Shown: in pieces, positions 37,600-46,123 of the stretch
How positions within the stretch are numbered: the first letter of the stretch is position 1
How the letters are laid out: each line of letters opens with the position of its first letter
Source of the DNA: Phreatobacter stygius
GTDB lineage: Bacteria > Pseudomonadota > Alphaproteobacteria > Rhizobiales > Phreatobacteraceae
Direction: 5' to 3'
Assembly: GCF_005144885.1 (NCBI RefSeq)
Contig: NZ_CP039690.1
Location: 2,493,001 to 2,557,000, forward strand
Length of the DNA: 64,000 nucleotides
Made by a program: the position numbers and the translations under genes
Notes under the pieces: generated by a model
What the model was told of the DNA's origin: nothing
Database searches by the model: none
What the model saw: the letters and a program-made list of their open reading frames with translations, nothing else

Positions 37600-39183
37600 T
37601 TGACCCGTACGCGCCGTGTTGCCCTGAGCCTCGCCGCCGCATCGATGCTCGCAAGCCTGCAGGCCTATGCCCAGCCGGCGCCGCAGCGCGTGTTGCGGGT
37701 CGCCCCGCATGCCGACCTGAAGACGCTGGACCCGGTCGCCGCCTCGATCGTCATCACCCGCATGCATGGCCTGATGATCTACGAGACGCTGTTTGCCTGG
37801 GACGCCAACCTCGTCCCGCGGCCGCAAATGGTCGAGAGCTTCTCGACCTCTGCCGACGGCCTCGCCTGGACCTTCACGCTCAGGCCGGGCCTCAAGTTTC
37901 ACGACGGCCAGCCGGTCACCAGCCGCGACGTCATCGCCTCGCTGAAACGCTGGATGGCGCGCGACACCATCGGCGGCAAGCTCGGCGAATATACCGACCG
38001 GATGGAAGCGGTGGACGACCGGACCTTCGTGCTGCGGCTGAAGCGGCCCTTCGCGCTCGTGCCCTTCGCGCTCGGCTCGGCGGTCGGCCAGATCCCAGCG
38101 ATCATGCGCGAAAGCGATGCCGCGAGCGATCCGATGCGGCCGGTGACCGAAGCGATCGGCAGCGGTCCGTTCCGCTTCAACCGGGCCGAATGGCGCAGCG
38201 GCGCCAAGGTCGTCTACGACCGCAATGCCGATTACCTGCCGCGCTCAGAGCCGCCGGATGGGCTTGCCGGCGGCCGCGTGGTCAAGGTCGACCGGGTCGA
38301 GTGGCTGATCATGCCCGACCCGGCGACCGCCGCCGCGGCGCTGCAGACCGGCGAGATCGACATCTGGGAACAGCCGAGCCAGGACCTGATTCCGGTGGTG
38401 ACCGGCAACCGCAACATCCGGGTCGAGCGTTATTCCAACCTCGCCAACCAGGTCATGCTCCGGCCGAACCACCTCTATCCGCCGTTCAACAATCCCAAGG
38501 CGCGGCTCGCGCTCGCCTATGCCACCGACCAGGCCGATTTCCTTGCCGGCGGTTTCGGCGACGAACGGTTCTGGCGGCGCTGCAACGCCTATTTCGTCTG
38601 CGGCGGGCCGAACGGCACGGAAGCCGGCACGGAAGCCTATGCCAAGCCGGATCTCGAAACCGCCCGCCGGCTGCTGCGCGAGAGCGGCTATAATGGCGAG
38701 CGCCTGGTGCTCACCACCAGCAACGACATTGCCGCGATCGGCCGCATGGCCGAGGTCACCGCGGATGCGCTGAAAAAAGTCGGCTTCAACGTCGATGTCC
38801 AGTTCGCCGACTGGGGCACGGTGACGACACGCCAGCAAAACCGCGGTTCGCCGGACCAGGGCGGCTGGAACCTGTTCGTCACCTATGCCTCGGGCGCGAC
38901 CATGCAGTCGCCAATGACCAATATCGGCACCAACATGGCCTGCGAGCGCGCCTGGGCCGGCTGGCCTTGCGATGCCGAAGCCGAACGGCTGCGCGGCGCG
39001 GTGGTCGACGCGACCGACGACACCCAGCGCAAGAACGCGGTCGAGGCGCTGCACCGCCGCCTGGCCGAAATGCAGCCCTATCGGGTGCTCGGCCAGTTCG
39101 ACCAGCCCTATGCGCACCGAACCACCATTTCAGGCGTTCTGATCGCGCCGGTCATGCTGTTCTGGAACATCGAGAAGAAATAG
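37600..39183 (+). CDS. Peptide/nickel-type ABC transporter substrate-binding protein
   Basis: A 527-residue periplasmic receptor of the SBP_bac_5 family. The chain starts at TTG, with GAGGA about 8 nt upstream, and gives a signal peptide with a basic start (TRTRRVALSLAAASMLASL) ending AYAQ. The mature part has RVAPHADLKTLDPVAASIVI, WTFTLRPGLKFHDGQPVTSR and NLANQVMLRPN, the family pattern. It binds peptides or similar solutes for a DppBCDF-type importer, but no permease genes follow. It probably forms a two-gene operon with the upstream serine hydrolase (10-nt gap). Confidence 0.88.
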   Translation: MTRTRRVALSLAAASMLASLQAYAQPAPQRVLRVAPHADLKTLDPVAASIVITRMHGLMIYETLFAWDANLVPRPQMVESFSTSADGLAWTFTLRPGLKFHDGQPVTSRDVIASLKRWMARDTIGGKLGEYTDRMEAVDDRTFVLRLKRPFALVPFALGSAVGQIPAIMRESDAASDPMRPVTEAIGSGPFRFNRAEWRSGAKVVYDRNADYLPRSEPPDGLAGGRVVKVDRVEWLIMPDPATAAAALQTGEIDIWEQPSQDLIPVVTGNRNIRVERYSNLANQVMLRPNHLYPPFNNPKARLALAYATDQADFLAGGFGDERFWRRCNAYFVCGGPNGTEAGTEAYAKPDLETARRLLRESGYNGERLVLTTSNDIAAIGRMAEVTADALKKVGFNVDVQFADWGTVTTRQQNRGSPDQGGWNLFVTYASGATMQSPMTNIGTNMACERAWAGWPCDAEAERLRGAVVDATDDTQRKNAVEALHRRLAEMQPYRVLGQFDQPYAHRTTISGVLIAPVMLFWNIEKK

Positions 39184-39316
39184 GCGCCCCGGGGGCGTCC
39201 GCTGCCTTGGGTCAGTGTCGTCGCTTGTGGACTGACGCTCATGCGAGAGCCCGCCGGCCAGCCAGGCGGTCTCAGCGGAGCCGTGTGCGAAACGAACTGG
39301 CGTGAGATCAAGGAAC

Positions 39317-39406
39317 TGGCGGAGAGGGAGGGATTCGAACCCCCGATACGGTTGCCCGTATGCCGCATTTCGAGTGCGGTGCATTCGACCACTCTGCCAC
39401 CTCTCC
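39317..39406 (-). tRNA. tRNA-Ser (anticodon CGA)
   Basis: The complement reads GGAGAGGTGGCAGAGTGGTC at the 5' end and has a 7-bp acceptor stem pairing with CTCTCC-G before an encoded CCA. The anticodon loop CTCGAAA gives CGA for serine UCG codons. A long variable arm (ATACGGGCAACCGTAT) and the T-loop GGTTCGAATCC are as expected for tRNA-Ser. All stems pair by inspection; total length is 90 nt. Confidence 0.95.
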
Positions 39407-39537
39407 GCGGTCGCGAAGACGAGCGCAAACGCGATCGTCCTGGTCTGAAGCAAGCGCCGTGTAGCGGAAGGCGCGCACCGGTTCAAGCACCTCGCTGCCG
39501 ATTTGCGATTTTCGCTGGCGGGTGCCCACTGTTTTCC

Positions 39538-39647
39538 TTGACTTCGCGGGCATTTTCCAGCATTGAGCCGCCTCTTGAAAGCGCGCGCTCGACGACTTCG
39601 GTCCGGCAAGGCTCGCGCTTTCCGTCGTAAACCGCCCTTCGGGGCGG
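39538..39647 (+). promoter_or_regulatory. Candidate promoter and leader of the rplU-rpmA operon
   Basis: In the 320-bp gap between the tRNA and rplU there is TTGACT (39538-39543), a 17-bp spacer, then a weak -10 CATTGA (39561-39566). Downstream, at 39632-39647, the leader has a CCGCCC-TTCG-GGGCGG hairpin with a stable UUCG tetraloop, placed about 80 nt before the L21 start. Such a stem may stabilise the mRNA or take part in ribosomal-protein feedback. Nothing else was recognised in the gap. Confidence 0.35.
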
Positions 39648-39726
39648 CAAGATCAACCAAAAAGACGGCCGCCGCTCCGGTTTCACGGGACGGCAAAGGT
39701 TCGTCGCAAGCCAAGGACCTACGTCA

Positions 39727-40416
39727 ATGTACGCAGTCATCAAGACTGGCGGCAAGCAATACAAGGTTGCCGCCGCCGACACGATCACCATCGAGAAGCT
39801 CGTGGCCGAGGCCGGCGAGATCGTGGTGTTCCCCGAGGTTCTGATGCTCGGCGGCGAGGCCGGCATCACCATTGGCGCGCCGCTGGTCGCCGGTGCCTCG
39901 GTCGCAGCAGAAGTCGTCAAGCAGGCCCGCGGCCCGAAGGTCATTTCCTTCAAGAAGCGGCGCCGCCAGAATTCGAAGCGCAAGCGTGGTCACCGCCAGG
40001 ACCTGACCATCGTGCGCATCGCTGAAATCCTCACCGGTGGCGCCAAGCCGACGGTGACCTCGAAAGTGGCTCTGGCCACCGCGACCGAAAAGCCGGCCAA
40101 GGCCGAAAAGGCCGCCAAGCCGGCCAAGGCTGCGGCGGCCGCTCCGGCCAGCGAAGGGCTCGACAGCTCGAACCTGTCGCTGATCGCCGGCATCGGCCCG
40201 ACGATCGAGAAGAAGCTGCGCGCTGCCGGGATCACCTCCTGGGAGCAGATCGCCTCCTGGACCGAGGCCGATCTCGAGGCGAAGGACAAGGAGCTCGCGC
40301 TCCGTGGCCGCGCCACGCGCGAGGAATGGGTCGAGCAGGCCAAGGAACTTCTCGCCGGCAAGCCGCCGCGCGCCAAGGTCGACCAGGCCGAATTGAAATC
40401 GGGCGAGGATCGGTAA
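39727..40416 (+). CDS. rplU: 50S ribosomal protein L21 with C-terminal helix-hairpin extension
   Basis: A 229-residue protein. Residues 1-103 are standard L21: [20 protein letters not shown] at the start, and [20 protein letters not shown] near the end of the domain. A Lys/Ala/Pro linker (about 110-142) leads to a 75-residue domain with [20 protein letters not shown] and [19 protein letters not shown], a helix-hairpin-helix-like motif also seen in other alphaproteobacterial L21 proteins. L21 is on the large subunit and binds 23S rRNA. The gene precedes rpmA, the conserved order. Confidence 0.95.
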   Translation: MYAVIKTGGKQYKVAAADTITIEKLVAEAGEIVVFPEVLMLGGEAGITIGAPLVAGASVAAEVVKQARGPKVISFKKRRRQNSKRKRGHRQDLTIVRIAEILTGGAKPTVTSKVALATATEKPAKAEKAAKPAKAAAAAPASEGLDSSNLSLIAGIGPTIEKKLRAAGITSWEQIASWTEADLEAKDKELALRGRATREEWVEQAKELLAGKPPRAKVDQAELKSGEDR

Positions 40417-40483
40417 GCGGTTTCCCGCTTGTCACCACGCCGCAGAACACGTTTTATAAGTCAGAACAGATCGGGAGCTCACG

Positions 40484-40753
40484 ATGGCTCACAAAAAGGC
40501 AGGCGGTTCGTCGAGAAACGGCCGCGATTCACAGTCAAAGCGGCTGGGCGTTAAGCGCTTCGGCGGTCAGGCCGTCATCTCTGGCAACATCCTCGTTCGC
40601 CAGCGTGGCACCAAATTCCATCCCGGCAACAATGTCGGGCTTGGCGTTGATCACACGCTTTTCGCGACGGTAGACGGCCGCGTGGAGTTTCGTACGAAAT
40701 CCAATAACCGAACCTATGTGTCGGTCGTTCCGATGATTGCCGCAGCCGAGTAA
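40484..40753 (+). CDS. rpmA: 50S ribosomal protein L27
   Basis: An 89-residue protein beginning [20 protein letters not shown], followed by [20 protein letters not shown] and [20 protein letters not shown], the complete L27 sequence pattern. Its N-terminal tail reaches the peptidyl-transferase centre of the ribosome. It lies 67 bp after rplU in the usual order, and a strong terminator follows 70 bp downstream. Confidence 0.97.
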   Translation: MAHKKAGGSSRNGRDSQSKRLGVKRFGGQAVISGNILVRQRGTKFHPGNNVGLGVDHTLFATVDGRVEFRTKSNNRTYVSVVPMIAAAE

Positions 40754-40822
40754 ACGGCGGCATCCCATCGGAGCCGCCGGCGAACAGCCCGGCCGCTCCG
40801 ATGATCTCAGGTTCAAGGATCA

Positions 40823-40861
40823 AGGGGCGCCAGGCGGCAAGCTGGCGCCCCTTTTTCTTTT
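40823..40861 (+). terminator. Rho-independent terminator of rplU-rpmA
   Basis: Perfect 11-bp stem, AGGGGCGCCAG and CTGGCGCCCCT, with an 8-nt loop, followed directly by a T-rich run (TTTTTCTTTT). It is 69 bp after the rpmA stop and before the GNAT gene, so it should end most transcripts of the ribosomal operon. Confidence 0.93.
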
Positions 40862-40907
40862 GGCCCTGGGATGGTCCCCGGGTCGCATAACGGCAAGGAG
40901 CCGTATC

Positions 40908-41555
40908 ATGACCGCCCTGGAAACCATCCTGGAATGCCGCGGAAGCGGCGTGACGACCGAGTGCAGTATCCCCGTCCTCGAGACTGAGCGGCTCGTCCTC
41001 CGTGCGCCGCGTTTCGAGGACGCGCGCGCGATCGCTGGCGTAGCCAATGATCGCCGTATCGCCGAAATGACGGCGAATCTCCCGCATCCCTATGCGGAAA
41101 AAGACGCGGAGAACTGGATTACAAACGCCTGGCAAGGCGAGGATCATCCCTTTCTCATCACGTCGAAAACCGACGGCGCCCTGATTGGTGCGACGGGTTT
41201 CGTGATGCCGGAAATCGGCGATCCCGAAATCGGTTATTGGGTCGGCATCGCCCATTGGGGCAAGGGCTACGCAACGGAAGCGGCGCGCGCGGTGGTCGAT
41301 CACCTGTTCATGAATCACGCCGCCAAATCGATCGCGGCGCGGGCCCGCGTGGTCAATCCGGCCTCGCGGCGGGTGATCGAAAAGTGCGGCTTCCAATGGG
41401 TCGGCGCCGGCCTCACCCGCTCGCGTCTGCTGGCGAGCTCGGTGCCGGTCGACAAGTTCCAGCTGGACCGCAGCGTCTGGTCGAGCCTGAAGGCCTGGCG
41501 CGATCCGATCCTCAGGCGCAGCGCGCCGAAGATCGTCATTGGCGAGCTCGGCTGA
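40908..41555 (+). CDS. GNAT-family N-acetyltransferase (RimJ/RimL-like)
   Basis: A 215-residue acetyl-CoA-dependent acetyltransferase. After about 25 extra N-terminal residues it has LETERLVLRAPRFEDARAIA, EIGYWVGIAHWGKGYATEAA (acetyl-CoA-binding motif A, with the GxGxA-like WGKGYA) and NPASRRVIEKCGF, the RimJ pattern. AAGGAG sits 8 nt before the ATG at 40908. Two GNAT genes between rpmA and obgE are common in Hyphomicrobiales; the substrate may be a ribosomal or other protein N-terminus. Confidence 0.9.
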   Translation: MTALETILECRGSGVTTECSIPVLETERLVLRAPRFEDARAIAGVANDRRIAEMTANLPHPYAEKDAENWITNAWQGEDHPFLITSKTDGALIGATGFVMPEIGDPEIGYWVGIAHWGKGYATEAARAVVDHLFMNHAAKSIAARARVVNPASRRVIEKCGFQWVGAGLTRSRLLASSVPVDKFQLDRSVWSSLKAWRDPILRRSAPKIVIGELG

Positions 41556-41565
41556 TCGTCGATCG

Positions 41566-41590
41566 ACCCCCGGCCCTCTCGGCCGGGGGT
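41566..41590. terminator. Terminator-like hairpin between the two GNAT genes
   Basis: A perfect 10-bp stem (ACCCCCGGCC and GGCCGGGGGT) with a 5-nt loop lies 10 bp after the first GNAT gene. It is followed by only two T residues, so termination is uncertain; it may instead stabilise the 3' end of the first mRNA. Confidence 0.55.
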
Positions 41591-41639
41591 TCACCCCGCC
41601 CCGCAAGTCTCACACGGGCGAAGGCCCGCGGCACGGCGC

Positions 41640-42197
41640 ATGACCTCGCTTTGGCTCGCTGAAGTTCCCATCGAAACGCCCCGCCTTGCGCTCCGCCACC
41701 TCGATCCCGGCGATGCGCCGCGCCTTGCCCGTTATGTCGGCGAAACCGGTGTCGCGCGCATGCTGGCGCTCGTGCCGCTGCCTTATGCCGAAGCCGATGC
41801 GGAAGCCTTCATCGCCGGCATGCGCGCCTCCAATGCCGCCGGCCGCGGGCTCGGTCTCGCGGTCGTCGAGAAACATGATCCCGGCGCCCTGATCGGCGTC
41901 ATGTCCTTTGCCGGGGTCCTGCCGGTGGTGGAAATCGGCTGGTGGCTCGGCCGGCCCTATTGGGGCCGCGGCTTCGCCACCGAAGCGGCCGGCGCGCTGC
42001 TCAAGGTCGCCTTCCTGGAGCCGCGGCTGGAGCGTGTCGTCGCCGGCGCCTTCCACGACAATCCGGCGTCGCTGCATGTCCAGGACAAGCTCGGCTTCAC
42101 CAGAACCGGCTTGTCGCAACGGCACAATCTGGCGCGTGGCGGGCTGGTCCGGCACATCGACACCGAAATCACCCGGCCGATGCGTCCAGCGCGTTGA
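41640..42197 (+). CDS. GNAT-family N-acetyltransferase
   Basis: A 185-residue acetyltransferase with IETPRLALRHLDPGDAPRLA, then VVEIGWWLGRPYWGRGFATE (motif A) and DNPASLHVQDKLGFTRTG, typical of the RimJ/RimL group. It is related to the neighbouring gene but about 30 residues shorter. Together they probably represent an old tandem duplication. The ATG at 41640 is the only start that leaves the domain intact. Confidence 0.88.
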   Translation: MTSLWLAEVPIETPRLALRHLDPGDAPRLARYVGETGVARMLALVPLPYAEADAEAFIAGMRASNAAGRGLGLAVVEKHDPGALIGVMSFAGVLPVVEIGWWLGRPYWGRGFATEAAGALLKVAFLEPRLERVVAGAFHDNPASLHVQDKLGFTRTGLSQRHNLARGGLVRHIDTEITRPMRPAR

Positions 42198-42217
42198 GCC
42201 CGCGCGGCCGCCGGGTT

Positions 42218-42769
42218 ATGGACTTGTTCATGACCGTCACCTCCATTCCCATCGGCGTCGTCACCGTGTCCGACCGCGCCAGCCGCGGCGTCTATGAGGA
42301 CAAGGGCGGGCCGGGCATCGTCGCGGCCCTCACCGAGCTTCTGGCCTCGCCCTGGCATCCGGTCGCCCGGGTCATCCCGGACGAGCAGCCGGCCATCGAA
42401 GCGGCCCTGATCGCGCTCGCCGACGTCGAACACTGCCCGCTGATCCTGACCACCGGCGGCACCGGTCCGGCCTTGCGCGACGTCACGCCCGAGGCGACCG
42501 AGGCGGTCTGTGAAAAGCTGATGCCGGGCTTCGGCGAGCTGATGCGGGCGGTCAGCCTGAAGGTCGTGCCAACAGCCATCCTGTCGCGCCAGACCGCCGG
42601 CATTCGCGGCCGCACGCTGATCGTCAACCTGCCCGGCAAACCCTCGTCGATCCGCGAATGCCTCGATGCGGTGATGCCGGCCATTCCCTATTGCATCGAC
42701 CTGATCGGCGGCGCCCGGCTGGAAACCAACCCGGCCCACTGCGTGGCGTTCCGGCCGAAAGGCGCCTGA
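42218..42769 (+). CDS. mog: Molybdopterin adenylyltransferase (MogA)
   Basis: A 183-residue MoaB/Mog-type enzyme that adenylates molybdopterin before molybdenum insertion. The key motifs are VVTVSDRASRGVYEDKGGPG (residues 12-31), ILTTGGTGPALRDVTPEATE and VNLPGKPSSIRECLDAV. Length and the YxDKGGP motif favour Mog over MoaB. The start may be the ATG at 42218 or the one at 42230, which gives 179 residues. It follows the GNAT gene after 20 bp. Confidence 0.9.
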   Translation: MDLFMTVTSIPIGVVTVSDRASRGVYEDKGGPGIVAALTELLASPWHPVARVIPDEQPAIEAALIALADVEHCPLILTTGGTGPALRDVTPEATEAVCEKLMPGFGELMRAVSLKVVPTAILSRQTAGIRGRTLIVNLPGKPSSIRECLDAVMPAIPYCIDLIGGARLETNPAHCVAFRPKGA

Positions 42770-42854
42770 GGGATCATCGGCGGCAAACCCTTTGACCGGC
42801 CGGCAGGCTCGCCTATCCTCTTGCGCCATCAGGCGTGGCAAGGGGAGACGATCG

Positions 42855-43946
42855 ATGGACCGGCGCGAGTTTGGATCCAAGGCAGCACTCGGATTGGGCG
42901 CGGCCATGCTGCCATTGGCGACTTCGGCCCAGGCTCAAGGGACCGATCCGCTCAAGGCGCGTGTGCTCGGCGGCGCCATCACCGACGTGCCCGGCATCAA
43001 GATCGGCCATTTCACCGATGAGCGCCGGCCGACCGGCTGCACGGTCGTCCTGGTCGAAGAGGCCGCGACCGCCGGCGTCGACGTGCGCGGGGCGGCGCCT
43101 GGCACGCGCGAGACCGACCTGCTCAACCCGACCAATCTGGTCGACAAGGTCCATGCCATTCTGCTCGCCGGCGGCAGCGCCTTCGGCCTTGATGCCGCCA
43201 CCGGCGTGGTTCGCTGGCTGGAGGAAAAGGGCATCGGCTTCCCGGCCGGTCCGGCCCGGGTGCCGATCGTACCGGCGGCGATCCTGTTCGACCTCGGCGT
43301 CGGCGATCACAAGATCCGCCCGGACGCGGCCGCTGGCTACAAGGCCTGCGAGGCGGCCACCACCACGGCTCCGGCCGAGGGTTCTGTTGGCGCCGGCGCC
43401 GGCGCAACCGTCGGCAAGCTGTTCGGCATGGGCCGCGCCATGAAGGGCGGCATCGGCACCGCCGCCGTCAAGGTCGGCAAGATCACCATTGGCGCGATCG
43501 TCGCGGTCAATGCGGTCGGCGACGTCATCGACCCCTCCACCGGCGCGGTGGTGGCCGGCGCTCGCACCGAGGACGGCCGGCGCAAGCTCGGCGTGACCCA
43601 GGCGATCCTGCGCGGCGAACTGCCGCCGTCGATCCAGGCCGGCATGGCCACCACCATCGGCGTGGTCGCAACCGATGCCACCTTGACCAAGGCCCAGGCG
43701 CAAAAACTCGCCCAGATGGCCCATGACGGCCTGGCGCGCGCCATCGACCCGATCCACACCATGTGGGACGGCGACACCATGTTCGCGCTCGGCACCGGCA
43801 AAAGCGGGCTGCCCGGCAACATGATGGCGCTCGGCGCGATCGCCGCCCAGGTCACCACCGCCGCGGTGTTGCGTGCGGTCCTGAATGCCAAGGGTCTCAG
43901 CGGCCCGGGCTTGCCGACGCTGCCGGCGGCCTCCGAGCTGACCTGA
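42855..43946 (+). CDS. P1/S58-family peptidase (DmpA-like N-terminal nucleophile)
   Basis: A 363-residue exported peptidase precursor. The N-terminus MDRREFGSKAALGLGAAMLP is a twin-arginine-type signal ending AQAQG. The mature part has ITDVPGIKIGHFTDERRPTG and TGCTVVL, and the autocleavage region TTAPAEGSVGAGAGATVGK, in which the Ser after Gly becomes the N-terminal nucleophile in the S58 family. It is likely an aminopeptidase of the DmpA/P1 type acting outside the inner membrane. A bidirectional terminator follows 16 bp downstream. Confidence 0.88.
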   Translation: MDRREFGSKAALGLGAAMLPLATSAQAQGTDPLKARVLGGAITDVPGIKIGHFTDERRPTGCTVVLVEEAATAGVDVRGAAPGTRETDLLNPTNLVDKVHAILLAGGSAFGLDAATGVVRWLEEKGIGFPAGPARVPIVPAAILFDLGVGDHKIRPDAAAGYKACEAATTTAPAEGSVGAGAGATVGKLFGMGRAMKGGIGTAAVKVGKITIGAIVAVNAVGDVIDPSTGAVVAGARTEDGRRKLGVTQAILRGELPPSIQAGMATTIGVVATDATLTKAQAQKLAQMAHDGLARAIDPIHTMWDGDTMFALGTGKSGLPGNMMALGAIAAQVTTAAVLRAVLNAKGLSGPGLPTLPAASELT

Positions 43947-43961
43947 CGCCGTTCAAAAACA

Positions 43962-43993
43962 AAGCCCGCGGCCGGTTGCGGCGCGCGGGCTTT
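43962..43993. terminator. Bidirectional Rho-independent terminator between convergent genes
   Basis: AAAGCCCGCG and CGCGGGCTTT form a perfect 10-bp stem, with A-rich sequence on the left and TTT on the right. It therefore works as a terminator for the P1 peptidase gene and for the thiolase gene that converges on it. Confidence 0.85.
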
Positions 43994-44027
43994 GCTCTCG
44001 CATGTCTTGTCGCGATTCGTCCTGGCG

Positions 44028-45194
44028 TCAGCGCAGCCGCTCGAGCACGCTGACGTAATTGGCGACAGCCGCGCCGCCCATGTTGAAGATGCCGCCGAGC
44101 TTGGCGCCCTTCACCTGGATGCCGCCGGCCTGGTCCATTAGCTGCATCGAGCTCAGCACGTGCATCGACACGCCGGTCGCGCCGATCGGATGGCCCTTGG
44201 ACTTCAGCCCGCCGGACGGATTGACCGGCAGCTTGCCGTCTTTCAGGGTCCAGCCCTCCAGCACGGCGCGTGCGCCCTGGCCTTCCGGCACCAGGCCCAT
44301 GGCCTCATATTCGATCAGTTCGGCGACCGTGAAACAGTCATGGGTCTCGACGAAGGAGAGATCCGACAAGGCGATGCCGGCTTCCGCCAGCGCCTTGCCC
44401 CAGGCTTTCGTGCAGCCCTCGAATTTCAGGATGTCGCGCTTCGACATGGGCAGGAAGTCCTGCACATGGGCCGTGCCGCGGAACGCCACCGCCTTGTTCA
44501 GCTTCAGCGCGGTGGCGACATCGGTCACCACCAGGGCCGCCGCGCCGTCCGACACCAGCGAACAGTCGGTGCGCTTCAGCGGGCCTGCGACGAACGGGTT
44601 CTTTTCGCTTTCGGTGCGGCAGAATTCGAAGCCGAAATCCTTGCGCATCTGGGCATAGGGATTGTCGACACCGTTCTTGTGGTTCTTCGCGGCGATCGCC
44701 GCCAGCGCGTCGGACTGGTCGCCCCAGCGCTGGAAATAGGAATGGGCGATCTTGCCGAAGACACCGGCAAAACCCGCCGGGGTATCGCCGTCTTCGGGCA
44801 GATAGGACGCTTTCAGCAGGTTCTTGCCGATCTCGGGGCCGGGCGTCCGGGTCATCTGTTCGACGCCGACCACCAACACGATGCGGGCATCGCCGGCCTT
44901 CACCGCCCGCACCGCCTGATGCACCGCGGCCGAGCCGGTCGCGCAGGCATTTTCCACCCGCGTCGCCGGCTTGAAGCGCAGGCGCGGATCGGCCTGCAGC
45001 ACCAGCGAGGCGGTGAAGTCCTGGGGCGAGAAGCCGGCATTGAAATGGCCGAGCAGGATCTCGTCGACATCGTCAGGACCAAGCCCGGCATCGATCAAGG
45101 CATCGGTCGCGACCCGCACGACCAGGCTCTCGACGGTCTCGTTCTCCAGCTTGCCGAAGGGGGTATGGGCCCAGCCGACGATGCAGGCGGTCAT
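44028..45194 (-). CDS. Thiolase family protein (acetyl-CoA acetyltransferase/SCP2-type)
   Basis: A 388-residue thiolase-fold enzyme. The acyl-accepting Cys lies in RVENACATGSAAVHQAVRAV, and the C-terminal active-site segment is NPSGGLKSKGHPIGATGVSM. The sequence layout (MTACIVGWAHTPFG at the start) is that of SCP2-type thiolases, which degrade or form 3-ketoacyl-CoA in fatty-acid or isoprenoid metabolism. GAGGAGA lies 7 nt before the ATG at 45194. It follows a damaged MarR gene on the same strand, which may once have controlled it. Confidence 0.9.
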   Translation of the reverse strand: MTACIVGWAHTPFGKLENETVESLVVRVATDALIDAGLGPDDVDEILLGHFNAGFSPQDFTASLVLQADPRLRFKPATRVENACATGSAAVHQAVRAVKAGDARIVLVVGVEQMTRTPGPEIGKNLLKASYLPEDGDTPAGFAGVFGKIAHSYFQRWGDQSDALAAIAAKNHKNGVDNPYAQMRKDFGFEFCRTESEKNPFVAGPLKRTDCSLVSDGAAALVVTDVATALKLNKAVAFRGTAHVQDFLPMSKRDILKFEGCTKAWGKALAEAGIALSDLSFVETHDCFTVAELIEYEAMGLVPEGQGARAVLEGWTLKDGKLPVNPSGGLKSKGHPIGATGVSMHVLSSMQLMDQAGGIQVKGAKLGGIFNMGGAAVANYVSVLERLR

Positions 45195-45326
45195 CTGAAG
45201 TCTCCTCGGGAGGTCTAAAGGCGTAGTTACACTATATGCCCCGGCAATCCGCCTCGCCATCGTCCGTCCGGCGCATGGCTGATCCGGCGCGATCTCGGGG
45301 CCGACGCCACCTGCCATGCCCCGGTG

Positions 45327-45731
45327 TCAGGCCTTGGTGTTGAGCTCGGCCACCCGCGCCATGGCGACGACCGTCGCGCGCTCGGCAAAGTCGGCGATCA
45401 GCGCCAATTGCTCATCGCTATAGGCGGCCAGGAGTTCGGTCATGGCCCGCTGCAGCGGCTCGCAATAGGCGGCCAGCCGCCCGATCCGGTCCTCGCGCAC
45501 CTTGACCAGCACCTTGCGCCGATCATGTGCGTCCGCCGTGCGTTCGACCAGTTCCTGGCGCTCGAGCCGGTCGATCAGCCCGGTGCGGCGCCCGATCTCG
45601 CCGGCGGTCGCGGGTCCGCCCATCAGGATCAGGTCGAGGCATTCGAGATCGCTCGAATTGATGCCGACACGGCGGGCGACCGCCTGGCTGTGCAGCACGC
45701 CGGCCGCCGATGACCGGCGCAGCGCCAGCAT
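45327..45731 (-). pseudogene. MarR-family regulator, apparently missing N-terminus and recognition helix
   Basis: The 134 codons read SQAVARRVGINSSDLECLDL, then PATAGEIGRRTGLIDRLERQ, ELVERTADAHDRRKVLVKV, clearly MarR. In the family, RRTGL is followed by about seven residues of the DNA-recognition helix (TTGAVTG or similar) before LIDRLE; here the join is direct, as if a deletion occurred between two TGL codons. The first helix is also missing, since a TAA stop lies nine codons before the ATG at 45731. DNA binding is unlikely, so it is called a probable pseudogene. It could be a functional short variant, but this seems less likely. Confidence 0.6.
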
Positions 45732-46123
45732 CAGGCGTTCCGCCGCGCCGAGGGGTTATGTCATGGGCCACGGCGCGCGTCGATGGCTCGACAGCCGACC
45801 GGCCCCGACGCCATGACCAGCGACGCCGAACCGCCGACGGCCCCCGCCACCGGCTCCAGGACCATCGCATTCGCTGGTAGATGCGGTGCCGGCCGACCAC
45901 CCTGGCGGACCATCCGGATCGACCAGTTTGACGTGTGGTGCTGCGGCGGAAAATGGACCGGCCGGGCCATTGTTTGGCCGCGTTCGGACGATTGATAGCG
46001 GACCTCGCCCGTCTTGACCGGCCTCGCAACTCAACCCCGTGGTACACCCCACTTGGCGAACCACTCGCGAAGCAGGTAAAAGACCTAAGCTCCCCTCGTC
46101 TTATTCCCCATAAAGGCTCGACC
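45732..46123. other. Intergenic interval without supported gene
   Basis: These 392 bp lie between the damaged MarR gene and the carboxypeptidase gene, which are divergent. No reading frame in it shows a family pattern, and the frame continuous with the carboxypeptidase gene gives no signal-like N-terminus before 46124. It probably includes the carboxypeptidase promoter; no clear -35/-10 pair or palindrome was found. Confidence 0.4.

Noticed and set aside
39830-40416. The C-terminal half of L21 as a separate gene or a frameshift artefact
   Set aside because: The frame is continuous, codon use is uniform and the same extension is recalled from other alphaproteobacterial L21 proteins.
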